Shown one piece after another: positions 1-7,087 of a stretch of DNA of 44,559 nucleotides. Under the pieces are notes generated by a model, which was not told the origin of the DNA, did not search any database, and was given only the letters and a program-made list of their open reading frames with translations. Source of the stretch: a bacterium. GTDB taxonomy: Bacteria > Pseudomonadota > Gammaproteobacteria > Burkholderiales > Burkholderiaceae_C. The first letter of the stretch is position 1; each line of letters opens with the position of its first letter. The stretch spans positions 1 to 44,559 of the forward strand of contig JAVBXK010000105.1 in assembly GCA_030824555.1 (NCBI GenBank). The letters are read 5' to 3'. The translations under genes were made by a program, and so were the position numbers.

Positions 1-374
1 TCAGTGGCGTGGCGGGTGGGCCATGGGGGTGGCTCGTTTGCGGGGTGGCGAGGCGCACAGGCCGTGGGGCGGGTGCGCACCAGCGCACTTCCACCTCAAA
101 TTTGCCGCAATTGTTTGAACGGAGCGCCCTTCAAGGGCGCGCAGTGAGTTTTGCGGCGCGCCCCACGGTCAAGCACCGGAGCGCAGTCGGCGCCAGCCGA
201 CCACCCCGCATGAGCCCCCCCATGGCCCACCCGCCACGCCACGTGCCAACAAACCCCGCATGCATCCAGAGCCCAACCTCACGTGAAACACCCCGACAGC
301 ACGCACAGTCAGCCCAATACCCACGTCACAGCAATCGGATGAGCTTTGCACCCACCACCGCAACTCGCCCCCCC
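1..374. other. Gene-free left edge
   Basis: I find no convincing gene here; the open frames on both strands are low-complexity Pro/Arg/His-rich or Gly/Trp-rich and match no family I know. A short hairpin-like inverted repeat (GCGCCCTT, one base, AAGGGCGC) lies at 124-140 without a T-run. A half parS-like sequence ending in CACGTGAAACA at 280-290 matches only 12 of 16 consensus bases and is probably chance. Confidence 0.5.
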
Positions 375-1445
375 CTACCGCACACCACCACCCGGCGCAG
401 GGTGAATCCGTTCGCTCATCCAACGCAGCAGGTCCAGCCACATCTGGCGCATTTCGGCCTCCAGCGGTGTGCGCATGGCGTTGGGCAGCTCGATGGTGAC
501 CACCGGCATGCCCTTGTGCACGCCACCGTAATTGCCCAGGCTGCCGGGGAAGATGCCCACCTGGTCCAGGTACAGGCGGCCCAGTTTGGGCGGTGGCGTG
601 CCGGGGCCGTCAAAGTCGAGCACACCGTAGGGCGCGTGGATGCTGACGATCAGATCGGGCTGAAAACGCGCCATTTCGTCGTGCAGGTAGCGCGATTCGG
701 GCTCTGACAGCGGCTTGAGGCCGGGCCAGCGGCGCGGGTCTTTGCGGGTGCGCTTCTCCCAGTACACCTTGGCATCGCGGGCCCAGTTGGGCGTGGGAAA
801 GTTGCGATTCAGGTCCACGCCCTTGGCATTCACACGCGTGGGTGGGCGGGCCATCAGGCCGTCAGGGTTGAGCGCGGGGATGAACCGCCAATGTGCGTTG
901 TACGGCGTTTCTTCGGCGTTCTGAATCCAGTGCAGCGCCAGCGCGGCCGACGACAGCTCATCCCCGTGAATGGCCCCCACCACCAGCACGCGCAGCTGCG
1001 CGTCGGGGGCCACCACGTCGCGCATGAACAGCGCGCGTCCCTGGTTCGACCGGCCCTCGGTGGGCAGCAGCCGCGCCGCGGTGCACAGCGCAGGCTTCAC
1101 GTTGGGCAGGCGTGCACCCCAGTCTCGGCACGGGTCGCTGGCCGGTGCGGGCATGAACGTGCGAACGGGTTTGCGTGCAACGAACGGCGGTGCGCCCACC
1201 CCCGCTGGCGCCTCGGTCACCGACAGCGCGGGCATGGCTTCGAACGGCGCGGGCACGGTGCCGATCTCCAACCAACCGGGCATGCCCGCTGGTTGGGGTG
1301 CCCCCACAGGCACATGTACCGCCGTTGCGGAGTCCGCCACACGCCCCATGCCTTTGCCTGCGCCAGCTGCCGCCGCCATGCCTCCCCAGCCGATCACACC
1401 GGCACAACACAGACCACACGCCACAGGTTTGAGAGCACGCCACAT
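375..1445 (-). CDS. M14-family zinc carboxypeptidase (MpaA-like), exported
   Basis: A 356-residue metallocarboxypeptidase-like protein. The N-terminus has a hydrophobic stretch (residues about 8-28) compatible with a signal peptide or anchor, followed by a low-complexity Pro/Ala linker up to about residue 100. The peptidase core begins near residue 145. It shows the zinc-binding HGDE (His160, Glu163) and SIH (His270), the substrate-carboxylate motif NRNF (Asn213, Arg214) and a TIELP motif whose Glu319 is the likely catalytic base. M14 enzymes of the MpaA group trim murein peptides (gamma-D-Glu-diaminopimelate amidase); that substrate is inference. The start at 1445 lies about 100 bases from the divergent 5'-nucleotidase start, so the two share a promoter region. 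Confidence 0.85.
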   Translation of the reverse strand: MWRALKPVACGLCCAGVIGWGGMAAAAGAGKGMGRVADSATAVHVPVGAPQPAGMPGWLEIGTVPAPFEAMPALSVTEAPAGVGAPPFVARKPVRTFMPAPASDPCRDWGARLPNVKPALCTAARLLPTEGRSNQGRALFMRDVVAPDAQLRVLVVGAIHGDELSSAALALHWIQNAEETPYNAHWRFIPALNPDGLMARPPTRVNAKGVDLNRNFPTPNWARDAKVYWEKRTRKDPRRWPGLKPLSEPESRYLHDEMARFQPDLIVSIHAPYGVLDFDGPGTPPPKLGRLYLDQVGIFPGSLGNYGGVHKGMPVVTIELPNAMRTPLEAEMRQMWLDLLRWMSERIHPAPGGGVR

Positions 1446-1544
1446 TGCCCGATTCTAGAAAGTCCCGCGCAGGCACCACCTGCCGCTGACCCACCGTCAC
1501 AATGCATGCCTTGGCTGCCCCGCCTGCACCACCGCGCACCGAAC

Positions 1545-3455
1545 ATGACCTCCACTCACGCCCCTCGTCTGCTCCCCGCCCAGCCCACCCGTGCCGATTG
1601 GCCGCCCCACCTCCGCAGGGCAGCGTGGGTGCTGCTGAGTGGCGTGGTGGCGCTGTCGGGGTGCAGCACGCCGCCCCCCTCGCCAGGGGTGTTCACGCTG
1701 AACATTGCGCACATCAACGACCACCACTCGCAACTGGAGCCGTTTGCCGACACCGAGCTGCGCTTTGGCGGTGTGCCCACCCAGGTTTCGCTGGGCGGGT
1801 TTGCCCGGCAAACGGCGGCGTTCAAAGCGGTGGCAGACACGCCCAATTTGCTGAAAATCCACGCGGGCGATGCGCTGACGGGCTCGCTGTACTACACCCT
1901 GTTCAAAGGCGAGGCCGATGCGGCACTGATGAACACCGTGTGCTTCGATGCGTTCACGCCCGGCAACCACGAGTTCGACGACGGCGACGGTGTACTGCGC
2001 GGCTTCCTGGACCACCTGGCCAAAGGTACCTGCCAAACCGGTGTGGTGTCGAGCAACGTGGTACCCGCCCCCGGCACCCCGCTGGCACCGCCGGGTCGGC
2101 CGCCTTACCTCAAGCCCCACCTGATCAAAGACGTGGGTGGGGTGAAGGTGGGGCTGATCGGGTTGACCATTGCAGGCAAAACCACCAACTCGTCGCGCCC
2201 GCTCGACAGCACGGCCTTTTTGCACGAAGCGACCGCCGCGCAAGCCGCCATCGACCGCCTGACCGCGCTGGGCGTGCGCCACATCGTGGCCATCACGCAC
2301 CAGGGCTACGCTGCCGACATGGCCATGGTGAAGCAGCTGACCGGGGTGGACGTGGTCATCGGCGGCGACTCGCACACCCTGCTGGGCGACTTCAGCGCCG
2401 TGGGCCTGGCGGCGCAGGCCGGGGCCTACCCCACCGTGGTGCGTGACAAAGCGGGCCACACCGTGTGCATCGGCCAGGCATGGGAATACAGCAAGGCATT
2501 CGGGCAGATGGCGGTGGCGTTCGATGCCGAGGGCCACGTGGCCCACTGCGGTGGCAAAGCCAGTTTGCTGATCGGCGAGCCCTTCAAGCAGAAAAATGCC
2601 GCAGGCCAGTGGCAAACCCTGAGCGGCGACGCGCGCAACACCTTGGTGACCCAACTGGCCGCCACCCAGCCTGAAGTAGCGGTGCACGCTCCCGACGCCA
2701 CCGCCGCCGCCCTGCTGCAAACCTACACCGACCGCATGGCCGCCGAGCGCGCCAAACCCATTGGCAGTGCGCCCGAAGCACTGTGCCTGGTGCGCGTGCC
2801 GGGCGAACGTGCCCACCGCAGTGGTGGCGTGGCCGGGTGCGAGGCCGCCAACACGCTGGCGCGTGGCAGCGACGTGGCACAGGCCGTGGCCGAAGCCTTT
2901 TTGGCTGCCAGCAAACGCGCCGACTTTGCCCTGCAAAACGGAGGCGGCGTGCGCGTGCCGCTGCGCGCAGGCCAGCTGACCATGGACACGGCCTTCACCC
3001 TGCTGCCGTTCACCAACGTGCTGTTTGAGCTGGAGCTGAGCGGTGCAGAGGTGCGGCAAACGCTGGAAGACGCCGTGGCCAACCACCTTGACCAGGCGCT
3101 GTCTGACGGCTCGCACCCCTACGCCGCCGGGCTGCGCTGGGACCTGGACATGCGCCAACCCCGTGGCCAGCGTTTCAGTCGCGTGGAAGTGCGCGACCGC
3201 CGCACCGGTATCTGGGCCCCACTGGACCCGGCCCGCACCTACGTGGCCACCACCAACGACTTCATTGCCTCGGGCAAAGACGGCTTTGCCACACTGGGCA
3301 AGGCCTACCAGACGGGCCGCTACACCAACACCTATTTGCTCTACACCCAGACCTTCGTGGACCACGTGCTGACCCAACGCACACTGCGCCGCCCCACGCG
3401 CGACAACGCCTCGCACCAGAAAGTGACGTTGCCCGATGGTCGGGTGCTGCCCTGA
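1545..3455 (+). CDS. 5'-nucleotidase / UshA-family metallophosphoesterase lipoprotein
   Basis: A 636-residue surface or periplasmic lipoprotein. The ATG at 1545 precedes a signal sequence ending in a lipobox (VALSGC, Cys40); an in-frame ATG at 1506 is also possible. The N-terminal metallophosphatase domain shows all the dimetal motifs in order: NDHH (Asp59, His61), AGD, GNHEFDD, ITHQG and GGDSH. The C-terminal 5'-nucleotidase domain carries the nucleoside-binding NGGGVR loop. UshA-type enzymes hydrolyse nucleotides or UDP-sugars outside the cytoplasm to salvage nucleosides and phosphate; the exact substrate cannot be read here. It is transcribed divergently from the carboxypeptidase. Confidence 0.9.
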   Translation: MTSTHAPRLLPAQPTRADWPPHLRRAAWVLLSGVVALSGCSTPPPSPGVFTLNIAHINDHHSQLEPFADTELRFGGVPTQVSLGGFARQTAAFKAVADTPNLLKIHAGDALTGSLYYTLFKGEADAALMNTVCFDAFTPGNHEFDDGDGVLRGFLDHLAKGTCQTGVVSSNVVPAPGTPLAPPGRPPYLKPHLIKDVGGVKVGLIGLTIAGKTTNSSRPLDSTAFLHEATAAQAAIDRLTALGVRHIVAITHQGYAADMAMVKQLTGVDVVIGGDSHTLLGDFSAVGLAAQAGAYPTVVRDKAGHTVCIGQAWEYSKAFGQMAVAFDAEGHVAHCGGKASLLIGEPFKQKNAAGQWQTLSGDARNTLVTQLAATQPEVAVHAPDATAAALLQTYTDRMAAERAKPIGSAPEALCLVRVPGERAHRSGGVAGCEAANTLARGSDVAQAVAEAFLAASKRADFALQNGGGVRVPLRAGQLTMDTAFTLLPFTNVLFELELSGAEVRQTLEDAVANHLDQALSDGSHPYAAGLRWDLDMRQPRGQRFSRVEVRDRRTGIWAPLDPARTYVATTNDFIASGKDGFATLGKAYQTGRYTNTYLLYTQTFVDHVLTQRTLRRPTRDNASHQKVTLPDGRVLP

Positions 3456-3459
3456 ACGA

Positions 3460-3516
3460 CATCGTGAAGCGATGCCATGAAGCGACATGGTGAAGCGGCA
3501 CCGTTGAGCCACAACG
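3460..3516. repeat. Three short tandem units with TGAAGCG, forming mini-hairpins
   Basis: TGAAGCG recurs three times with a 13-base period (3465, 3478, 3491). The same stretch folds into successive small inverted repeats: CATCG/CGATG, CCATG/CATGG and CGTTG/CAACG. It begins five bases after the 5'-nucleotidase stop codon and could act as a weak terminator or be a decayed repeat; there is no T-run directly after it. Confidence 0.45.
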
Positions 3517-3535
3517 TTGGGCGGCACCGGTCAAA

Positions 3536-3602
3536 CGTGTTTTGATAGCTGTCTGCGCTTTATTTGAAAGCGCTAGATACCTTTTTTTCATTGAATTTTC
3601 AT
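3536..3602 (+). repeat. AT-rich dispersed repeat, copy 1
   Basis: This copy has the family pattern ATAGC, about 18 bases, GCGNTA-A, then an A/T run and CATTGAATTTC. Related copies lie at about 8604-8662 (reverse), 16008-16074, 30004-30062 and 38094-38145. I recognise this element type as frequent between genes in Comamonadaceae; no protein or transposase is linked to it. Confidence 0.65.
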
Positions 3603-3680
3603 TGGCCTGTTCACCGAAGTGTCCGTACCGGCCAACCGTTTCACGCACAATCGTCGGTTACTTTTTTCCAGCCCCCAGCC

Positions 3681-4217
3681 ATGCTCGCTCCAACCTCCCG
3701 TACCGATGCCCCCTTGCCACCGACCTGGGCGCCCGTCAGCGAACACAGCTTGCGCGAAGCGCTGGGCCAGTTTGCAACCGGCGTGACCGTGGTCACCGCC
3801 ATCGACCCGCAGGGCGTGCCCGTCGGGCTGACCGTGAGTTCGTTCAACTCGGTGTCGCTGTCGCCGCCGCTGGTGCTGTGGAGCCTGGGGCGCGCGTCGC
3901 GTGCGCTGGCCGCCTTCCAGGCGTGCAGCCATTACGCCGTCAACGTGCTGTCTGCCCAGCAGCTGCCGTGGGCCATGCAGTTTGCGGCGCGTGACATCGA
4001 CCGCTTTGCGGGCGTGGACATCACCACCGGGCTGACCGGTACGCCGCTGATCGGCGGCACGCTGGCCACCTTTGAATGCGCCAACCGCAGCCAGTACCCG
4101 GAAGGCGATCACATCATCTTCGTGGGCGAAGTGCTGGCCTGCCACAGCAGCAGCCAGGCCGCCCCGCTGCTGTACCACCGCGGCAAGCTGTTGGACCACG
4201 CGGGGCTGGGGACATGA
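3681..4217 (+). CDS. Flavin reductase-like domain protein
   Basis: A 178-residue protein of the flavin reductase-like (FMN-binding split barrel) family. The hallmark ALGQFATGVTVVTA is at about residues 25-38, followed by GLTVSSFNSVSLSPPLV, the usual flavin-contacting segment, and a C-terminal HHIIF-type strand (DHIIFVGEV). Members reduce free FMN/FAD with NAD(P)H, often for a partner monooxygenase, or act as oxidoreductases; no monooxygenase is adjacent, so the role is open. The ATG at 3681 is preferred because upstream codons fall in the dispersed repeat. The stop codon lies inside the first bases (CATGAG) of a GC-rich dispersed repeat, which suggests that the repeat may have reset the end of the gene. 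Confidence 0.88.
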   Translation: MLAPTSRTDAPLPPTWAPVSEHSLREALGQFATGVTVVTAIDPQGVPVGLTVSSFNSVSLSPPLVLWSLGRASRALAAFQACSHYAVNVLSAQQLPWAMQFAARDIDRFAGVDITTGLTGTPLIGGTLATFECANRSQYPEGDHIIFVGEVLACHSSSQAAPLLYHRGKLLDHAGLGT

Positions 4218-4292
4218 GTAAACGCCGGGTCGCCCCAAGTTTGCTCAACCCCCTCGGGGGGCCTGACGCAACGCGGCAGGTTTGGGGGCGCA
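4213..4292 (+). repeat. GC-rich dispersed repeat, copy 1
   Basis: It starts CATGAG and continues with AAACGCCGGG, GCCCCAAGTTT, CCCCCTCGGGGGGCCTG and ends TTTGGGGGCG. The copy at 43399-43479 aligns with it over nearly the whole length. The core CCCCCTCGGGGGG is self-complementary. It fills the whole gap between the flavin reductase and the DMT permease. Confidence 0.75.
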
Positions 4293-4293
4293 C

Positions 4294-5220
4294 ATGAGTG
4301 GTGGGCAGGCGCCGGTGGTCAAACCCCGGCTTGACGGCCTGGCCATCGGGTTGCTGGTGGCCTGCTGCGCGTTCTGGGGGTTGCAGCAAATCCTCATCAA
4401 GACGGCGGTGGCCGAAATGCCGCCCATGTGGCAAGGCACGGTGCGCTGCGGCGGTGCCACGCTGCTGCTGTGGCTGTGGTGCCAGTGGCGCGGCATACCG
4501 CTGTTCAACCGCGATGGCAGCCTGTTGCCGGGCCTGCTGGCGGGGTCGCTGTTTGCGGGCGAGTTCGTGTTCATTTACCTGGGGCTGCAGCACACGTCGG
4601 CCTCGCGGCTGACGGTTTTTTTGTACACCTCCCCGTTTGTGGTGGCCTTGCTGCTGCCACGTTTTGTGGTGACCGAGCGGCTGCGCGGCCTGCAATGGGT
4701 GGGGCTAAGCATCGCGTTTGCCGCCGTGGGGCTGGCGTTTTCAGAAGGGTTTGCCGCCACGGCAGGCAAACAGGGGCAACTGCTGGGCGATGCCATGGGC
4801 CTGGCCGCAGGCGCGCTGTGGGGGCTGACCACACTGGTGCTGCGCACCACCAACGTGGCCAAAGTGTCTGCCGAAAAAGCGCTGTTCTACCAGCTGGGCG
4901 TCACGGCGCTGACCATGCCGGTGATGTCGGTGGCACTGGGTGAGACCTGGGGGCTGCACTACCCGGCATGGGTGTGGGGCTCGCTGGCGCTGCAAACCTT
5001 CGTCGGTGCATTTGCCAGTTACCTGACATGGATGTGGATGCTGCGGCACTACCCCGCCACGCAAATGTCGTCGTTCACCTTCCTGACCCCGCTGTTCGCG
5101 CTGACCTTCGGGGTGTTGCTGCTGGGCGAGCCGCTGACGCTGCAGCTGGGCCTCGCGCTGGTGGGCGTGGCCGTCGGCATCGTGCTGGTCAACCGCCGAC
5201 CTGCGTCGCGCGCGGCCTGA
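4294..5220 (+). CDS. DMT-superfamily permease (EamA domains)
   Basis: A 308-residue integral inner-membrane protein with about ten predicted hydrophobic helices arranged as two EamA repeats of about five helices each. The first covers residues about 12-145 and the second about 155-300. Characteristic features include the N-terminal CCAFWGLQQILIK and the C-terminal FTFLTPLFALTFGVLLLGE of the second repeat. This family exports or imports small metabolites; the substrate cannot be inferred. The ATG at 4294 lies at the edge of the GC-rich repeat, so the gene probably depends on the upstream flavin reductase promoter or on a promoter within the repeat. Confidence 0.9.
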   Translation: MSGGQAPVVKPRLDGLAIGLLVACCAFWGLQQILIKTAVAEMPPMWQGTVRCGGATLLLWLWCQWRGIPLFNRDGSLLPGLLAGSLFAGEFVFIYLGLQHTSASRLTVFLYTSPFVVALLLPRFVVTERLRGLQWVGLSIAFAAVGLAFSEGFAATAGKQGQLLGDAMGLAAGALWGLTTLVLRTTNVAKVSAEKALFYQLGVTALTMPVMSVALGETWGLHYPAWVWGSLALQTFVGAFASYLTWMWMLRHYPATQMSSFTFLTPLFALTFGVLLLGEPLTLQLGLALVGVAVGIVLVNRRPASRAA

Positions 5221-5305
5221 ACAGGCCGCCTGAATCGGTTGCCTGAATGGGCAGACCGAGCGGGCATGGGCGAAAGACCCTCAGCCGCTCAGTGCCTGGG
5301 CGTTT

Positions 5306-6175
5306 TCACTCCAGCGTGACCGCTGCCAGCGCGGGGTGCAGTTGGTCTTCCCACAGTTCCAACTCGGCCGCATCGACAGCCAGAAACGCCAGGCAAGCTT
5401 CGCCGTATTTCTGCCAGTCGCGCAGCTCTGGAGCCTGTTCATGGCGCTGTACCAGGTGCTCGGCAATCAGGCCAATGGCCACCAGGCTGCGCACGGACTG
5501 CGAAAACGTCTCGTCAGTCAGGCAACTGAAATCGTGGTGCAGGCGGATGGCCACAGCCGCATCGGCGGGCAAGCGCCAGGTGCGCGCCACGAGGGCACCC
5601 ACCACGGCATGGTCGGTGCGGTGGTTGGCGTTCTCGGTCTGCACAAAGGTGCGGTCCTTGCGAGCCAGCGCTTCGGTGATGGTGGAACCATAGCCCTTCA
5701 CGCCCTGCATCATCACCGGCATGCCCACGTGGCAGAACAGCCCGAAGCTGTACGCCAGCCCCGCGTCCATGGTGTAGAGCAGGCTGCCGATGTGCTCGCA
5801 CGCGATGGCGCGGCGGGTGGAGCTTTCCCAGAAGTGCGCCAGCATGGCCGATTGCGGCCGGATGGCCTGGCGCGTCAGGAAGCCACTGAGCAGCCGCACG
5901 GCAGGTTGCAGCCCGATCACGGTCATGGCCTGCCCAACGGTGTTCACGCGGTGTTCCAGCGCATACAGCGGGCTGTTGGCCTGGCGGATGAGGGCGGCGG
6001 CCATGGCCACGTCGGCACTGGCAATGCGGTCAATTTCCGCCACGTCGGGCTCTCCCGTGGCCGTGGCAGCCTGCAGCCGCACGAGCAATTCCGGGCAAGG
6101 TGGGATGATGATGTCGCGCAACGGCCCGCTGCGCCGGGCGTCGTCCAGTTCCTGATTGATGCGGTCTGTGCTCAT
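5306..6175 (-). CDS. HDOD-domain protein
   Basis: A 289-residue cytoplasmic protein built almost entirely of an HDOD domain. The entry motif IPPCPELLVRL is at residues about 25-36, followed by an AEIDRIASADVAMAAALIRQANSPLY-type first block and an HRTDHAVVGALVARTWRLP segment. HDOD proteins lack the complete metal-binding HD pair and act as signalling or scaffolding modules near two-component and c-di-GMP circuits. The ATG at 6175 starts a hydrophilic N-terminus; an upstream ATG at 6196 is less likely. It is divergent from the response regulator at 6410, so a shared regulatory function is possible but unproven. Confidence 0.85.
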   Translation of the reverse strand: MSTDRINQELDDARRSGPLRDIIIPPCPELLVRLQAATATGEPDVAEIDRIASADVAMAAALIRQANSPLYALEHRVNTVGQAMTVIGLQPAVRLLSGFLTRQAIRPQSAMLAHFWESSTRRAIACEHIGSLLYTMDAGLAYSFGLFCHVGMPVMMQGVKGYGSTITEALARKDRTFVQTENANHRTDHAVVGALVARTWRLPADAAVAIRLHHDFSCLTDETFSQSVRSLVAIGLIAEHLVQRHEQAPELRDWQKYGEACLAFLAVDAAELELWEDQLHPALAAVTLE

Positions 6176-6320
6176 GAGAAAACGGTTGCCGTGCAAGGTG
6201 TTGGGGAAGGGTGTGCTTCATGATAAGCGCATGCGCCACCTCCACCTGTCCGCTTCCTGACCCTGAACGGCGTCATTGGCAGGCATCGCACGGCGTGACC
6301 ACGCCTTCACTTGACGCAGG

Positions 6321-6353
6321 TCAGGTTGACGCAAACCTGATTCGTTACATTAT
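6321..6353 (+). promoter_or_regulatory. Candidate promoter with inverted repeat before the response regulator
   Basis: TTGACG (6326-6331) and CATTAT (6348-6353) are separated by 16 bases. An inverted repeat TCAGGTT-N6-AACCTGA (6321-6340) overlaps the -35, and TTGACGCA occurs twice (6311 and 6326). This suggests a regulated sigma-70-type promoter. Confidence 0.35.
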
Positions 6354-6409
6354 TTAACCGTTCTTTACATTTTGCGGCCACACACCTGATGTGGCTGGTT
6401 CATCAAGCC

Positions 6410-7045
6410 ATGCGCGCATTGCTCATCGACGACCACGTGCTGTTTTCCCAGGGACTGCAGTTCCTGCTGGAAGACCTGGACCCCACGTTGCAATGCGACA
6501 GTGTTACCTCGATTGCCGATGCCGTGGCCCGGCCCGGTCCATACGACCTGATCTTGCTGGACTACAAACTGCCCGACAGCCAGGGCGCGCAAGGGCTGAC
6601 GCGCGTGCTGGCCGCTCACCCCGATTCACCCGTGATGATGCTGTCGGGTGACGCGACACCTGCGCTGGTGAACGAACTGGTCGAGCTGGGTGCCGCTGGG
6701 TTCGTGTCCAAATCAGCCGACACCGACACCTTGCTGGGCGCGTTGCGCACCATGCTGGCCGGTGGCGTGTACCTGCCGCCCCAGGCGGTGGCCCTGCGTG
6801 TGCCCCATGCTCAGCACGAAGCCACCACGGCAGCGCTTGCCACGTTGTCGCCGCGACAGCTCGATTGCCTGCTGAAACTGGCCCAGGGCAAGTCCAACAA
6901 AACCATTGCCGGTGAGTTGAACCTGGCAGACAGCACCGTGAAAACCCACATTTCAGCCGTGTTCGCTGCACTGAACGTCAGTTCCCGCGCAGAAGCCGTG
7001 TTCAAGGCCGCGTCGTTGGGCCTGCTGCCGAGCGTCAGCGCCTGA
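6410..7045 (+). CDS. NarL/FixJ (LuxR)-type response regulator
   Basis: A 211-residue two-component response regulator. The receiver domain (residues 1-115) has the acidic pair Asp7-Asp8, the phospho-acceptor Asp51 in LLDYKLPD and the conserved Lys101 in FVSKSA. The LuxR helix-turn-helix (about 146-205) starts LSPRQLDCLLKLAQGKSNK and contains the recognition segment STVKTHISAVF. No sensor kinase gene is adjacent. The start at 6410 (MRALLIDDH) places the first beta strand correctly; an ATG at 6389 would add seven residues. It converges on the acetoacetyl-CoA synthetase gene. Confidence 0.92.
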   Translation: MRALLIDDHVLFSQGLQFLLEDLDPTLQCDSVTSIADAVARPGPYDLILLDYKLPDSQGAQGLTRVLAAHPDSPVMMLSGDATPALVNELVELGAAGFVSKSADTDTLLGALRTMLAGGVYLPPQAVALRVPHAQHEATTAALATLSPRQLDCLLKLAQGKSNKTIAGELNLADSTVKTHISAVFAALNVSSRAEAVFKAASLGLLPSVSA

Positions 7046-7087
7046 CGCCCCGCCCCAGCCCTGCGGCATAGGCCATCGCATCGGCCA

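Noticed and set aside
275-290. A third or fourth parS site at the left edge
   Set aside because: Only the right half-site matches (12 of 16 bases), and it is more than 30 kb from the partition genes.
9-707. Plus-strand frame at the left edge
   Set aside because: Low-complexity composition and antisense to the M14 carboxypeptidase over half of its length.
891-1544. Long upstream extension of the 5'-nucleotidase frame
   Set aside because: It is antisense to the carboxypeptidase gene and lacks a lipoprotein signal; the start at 1545 gives a proper lipobox.
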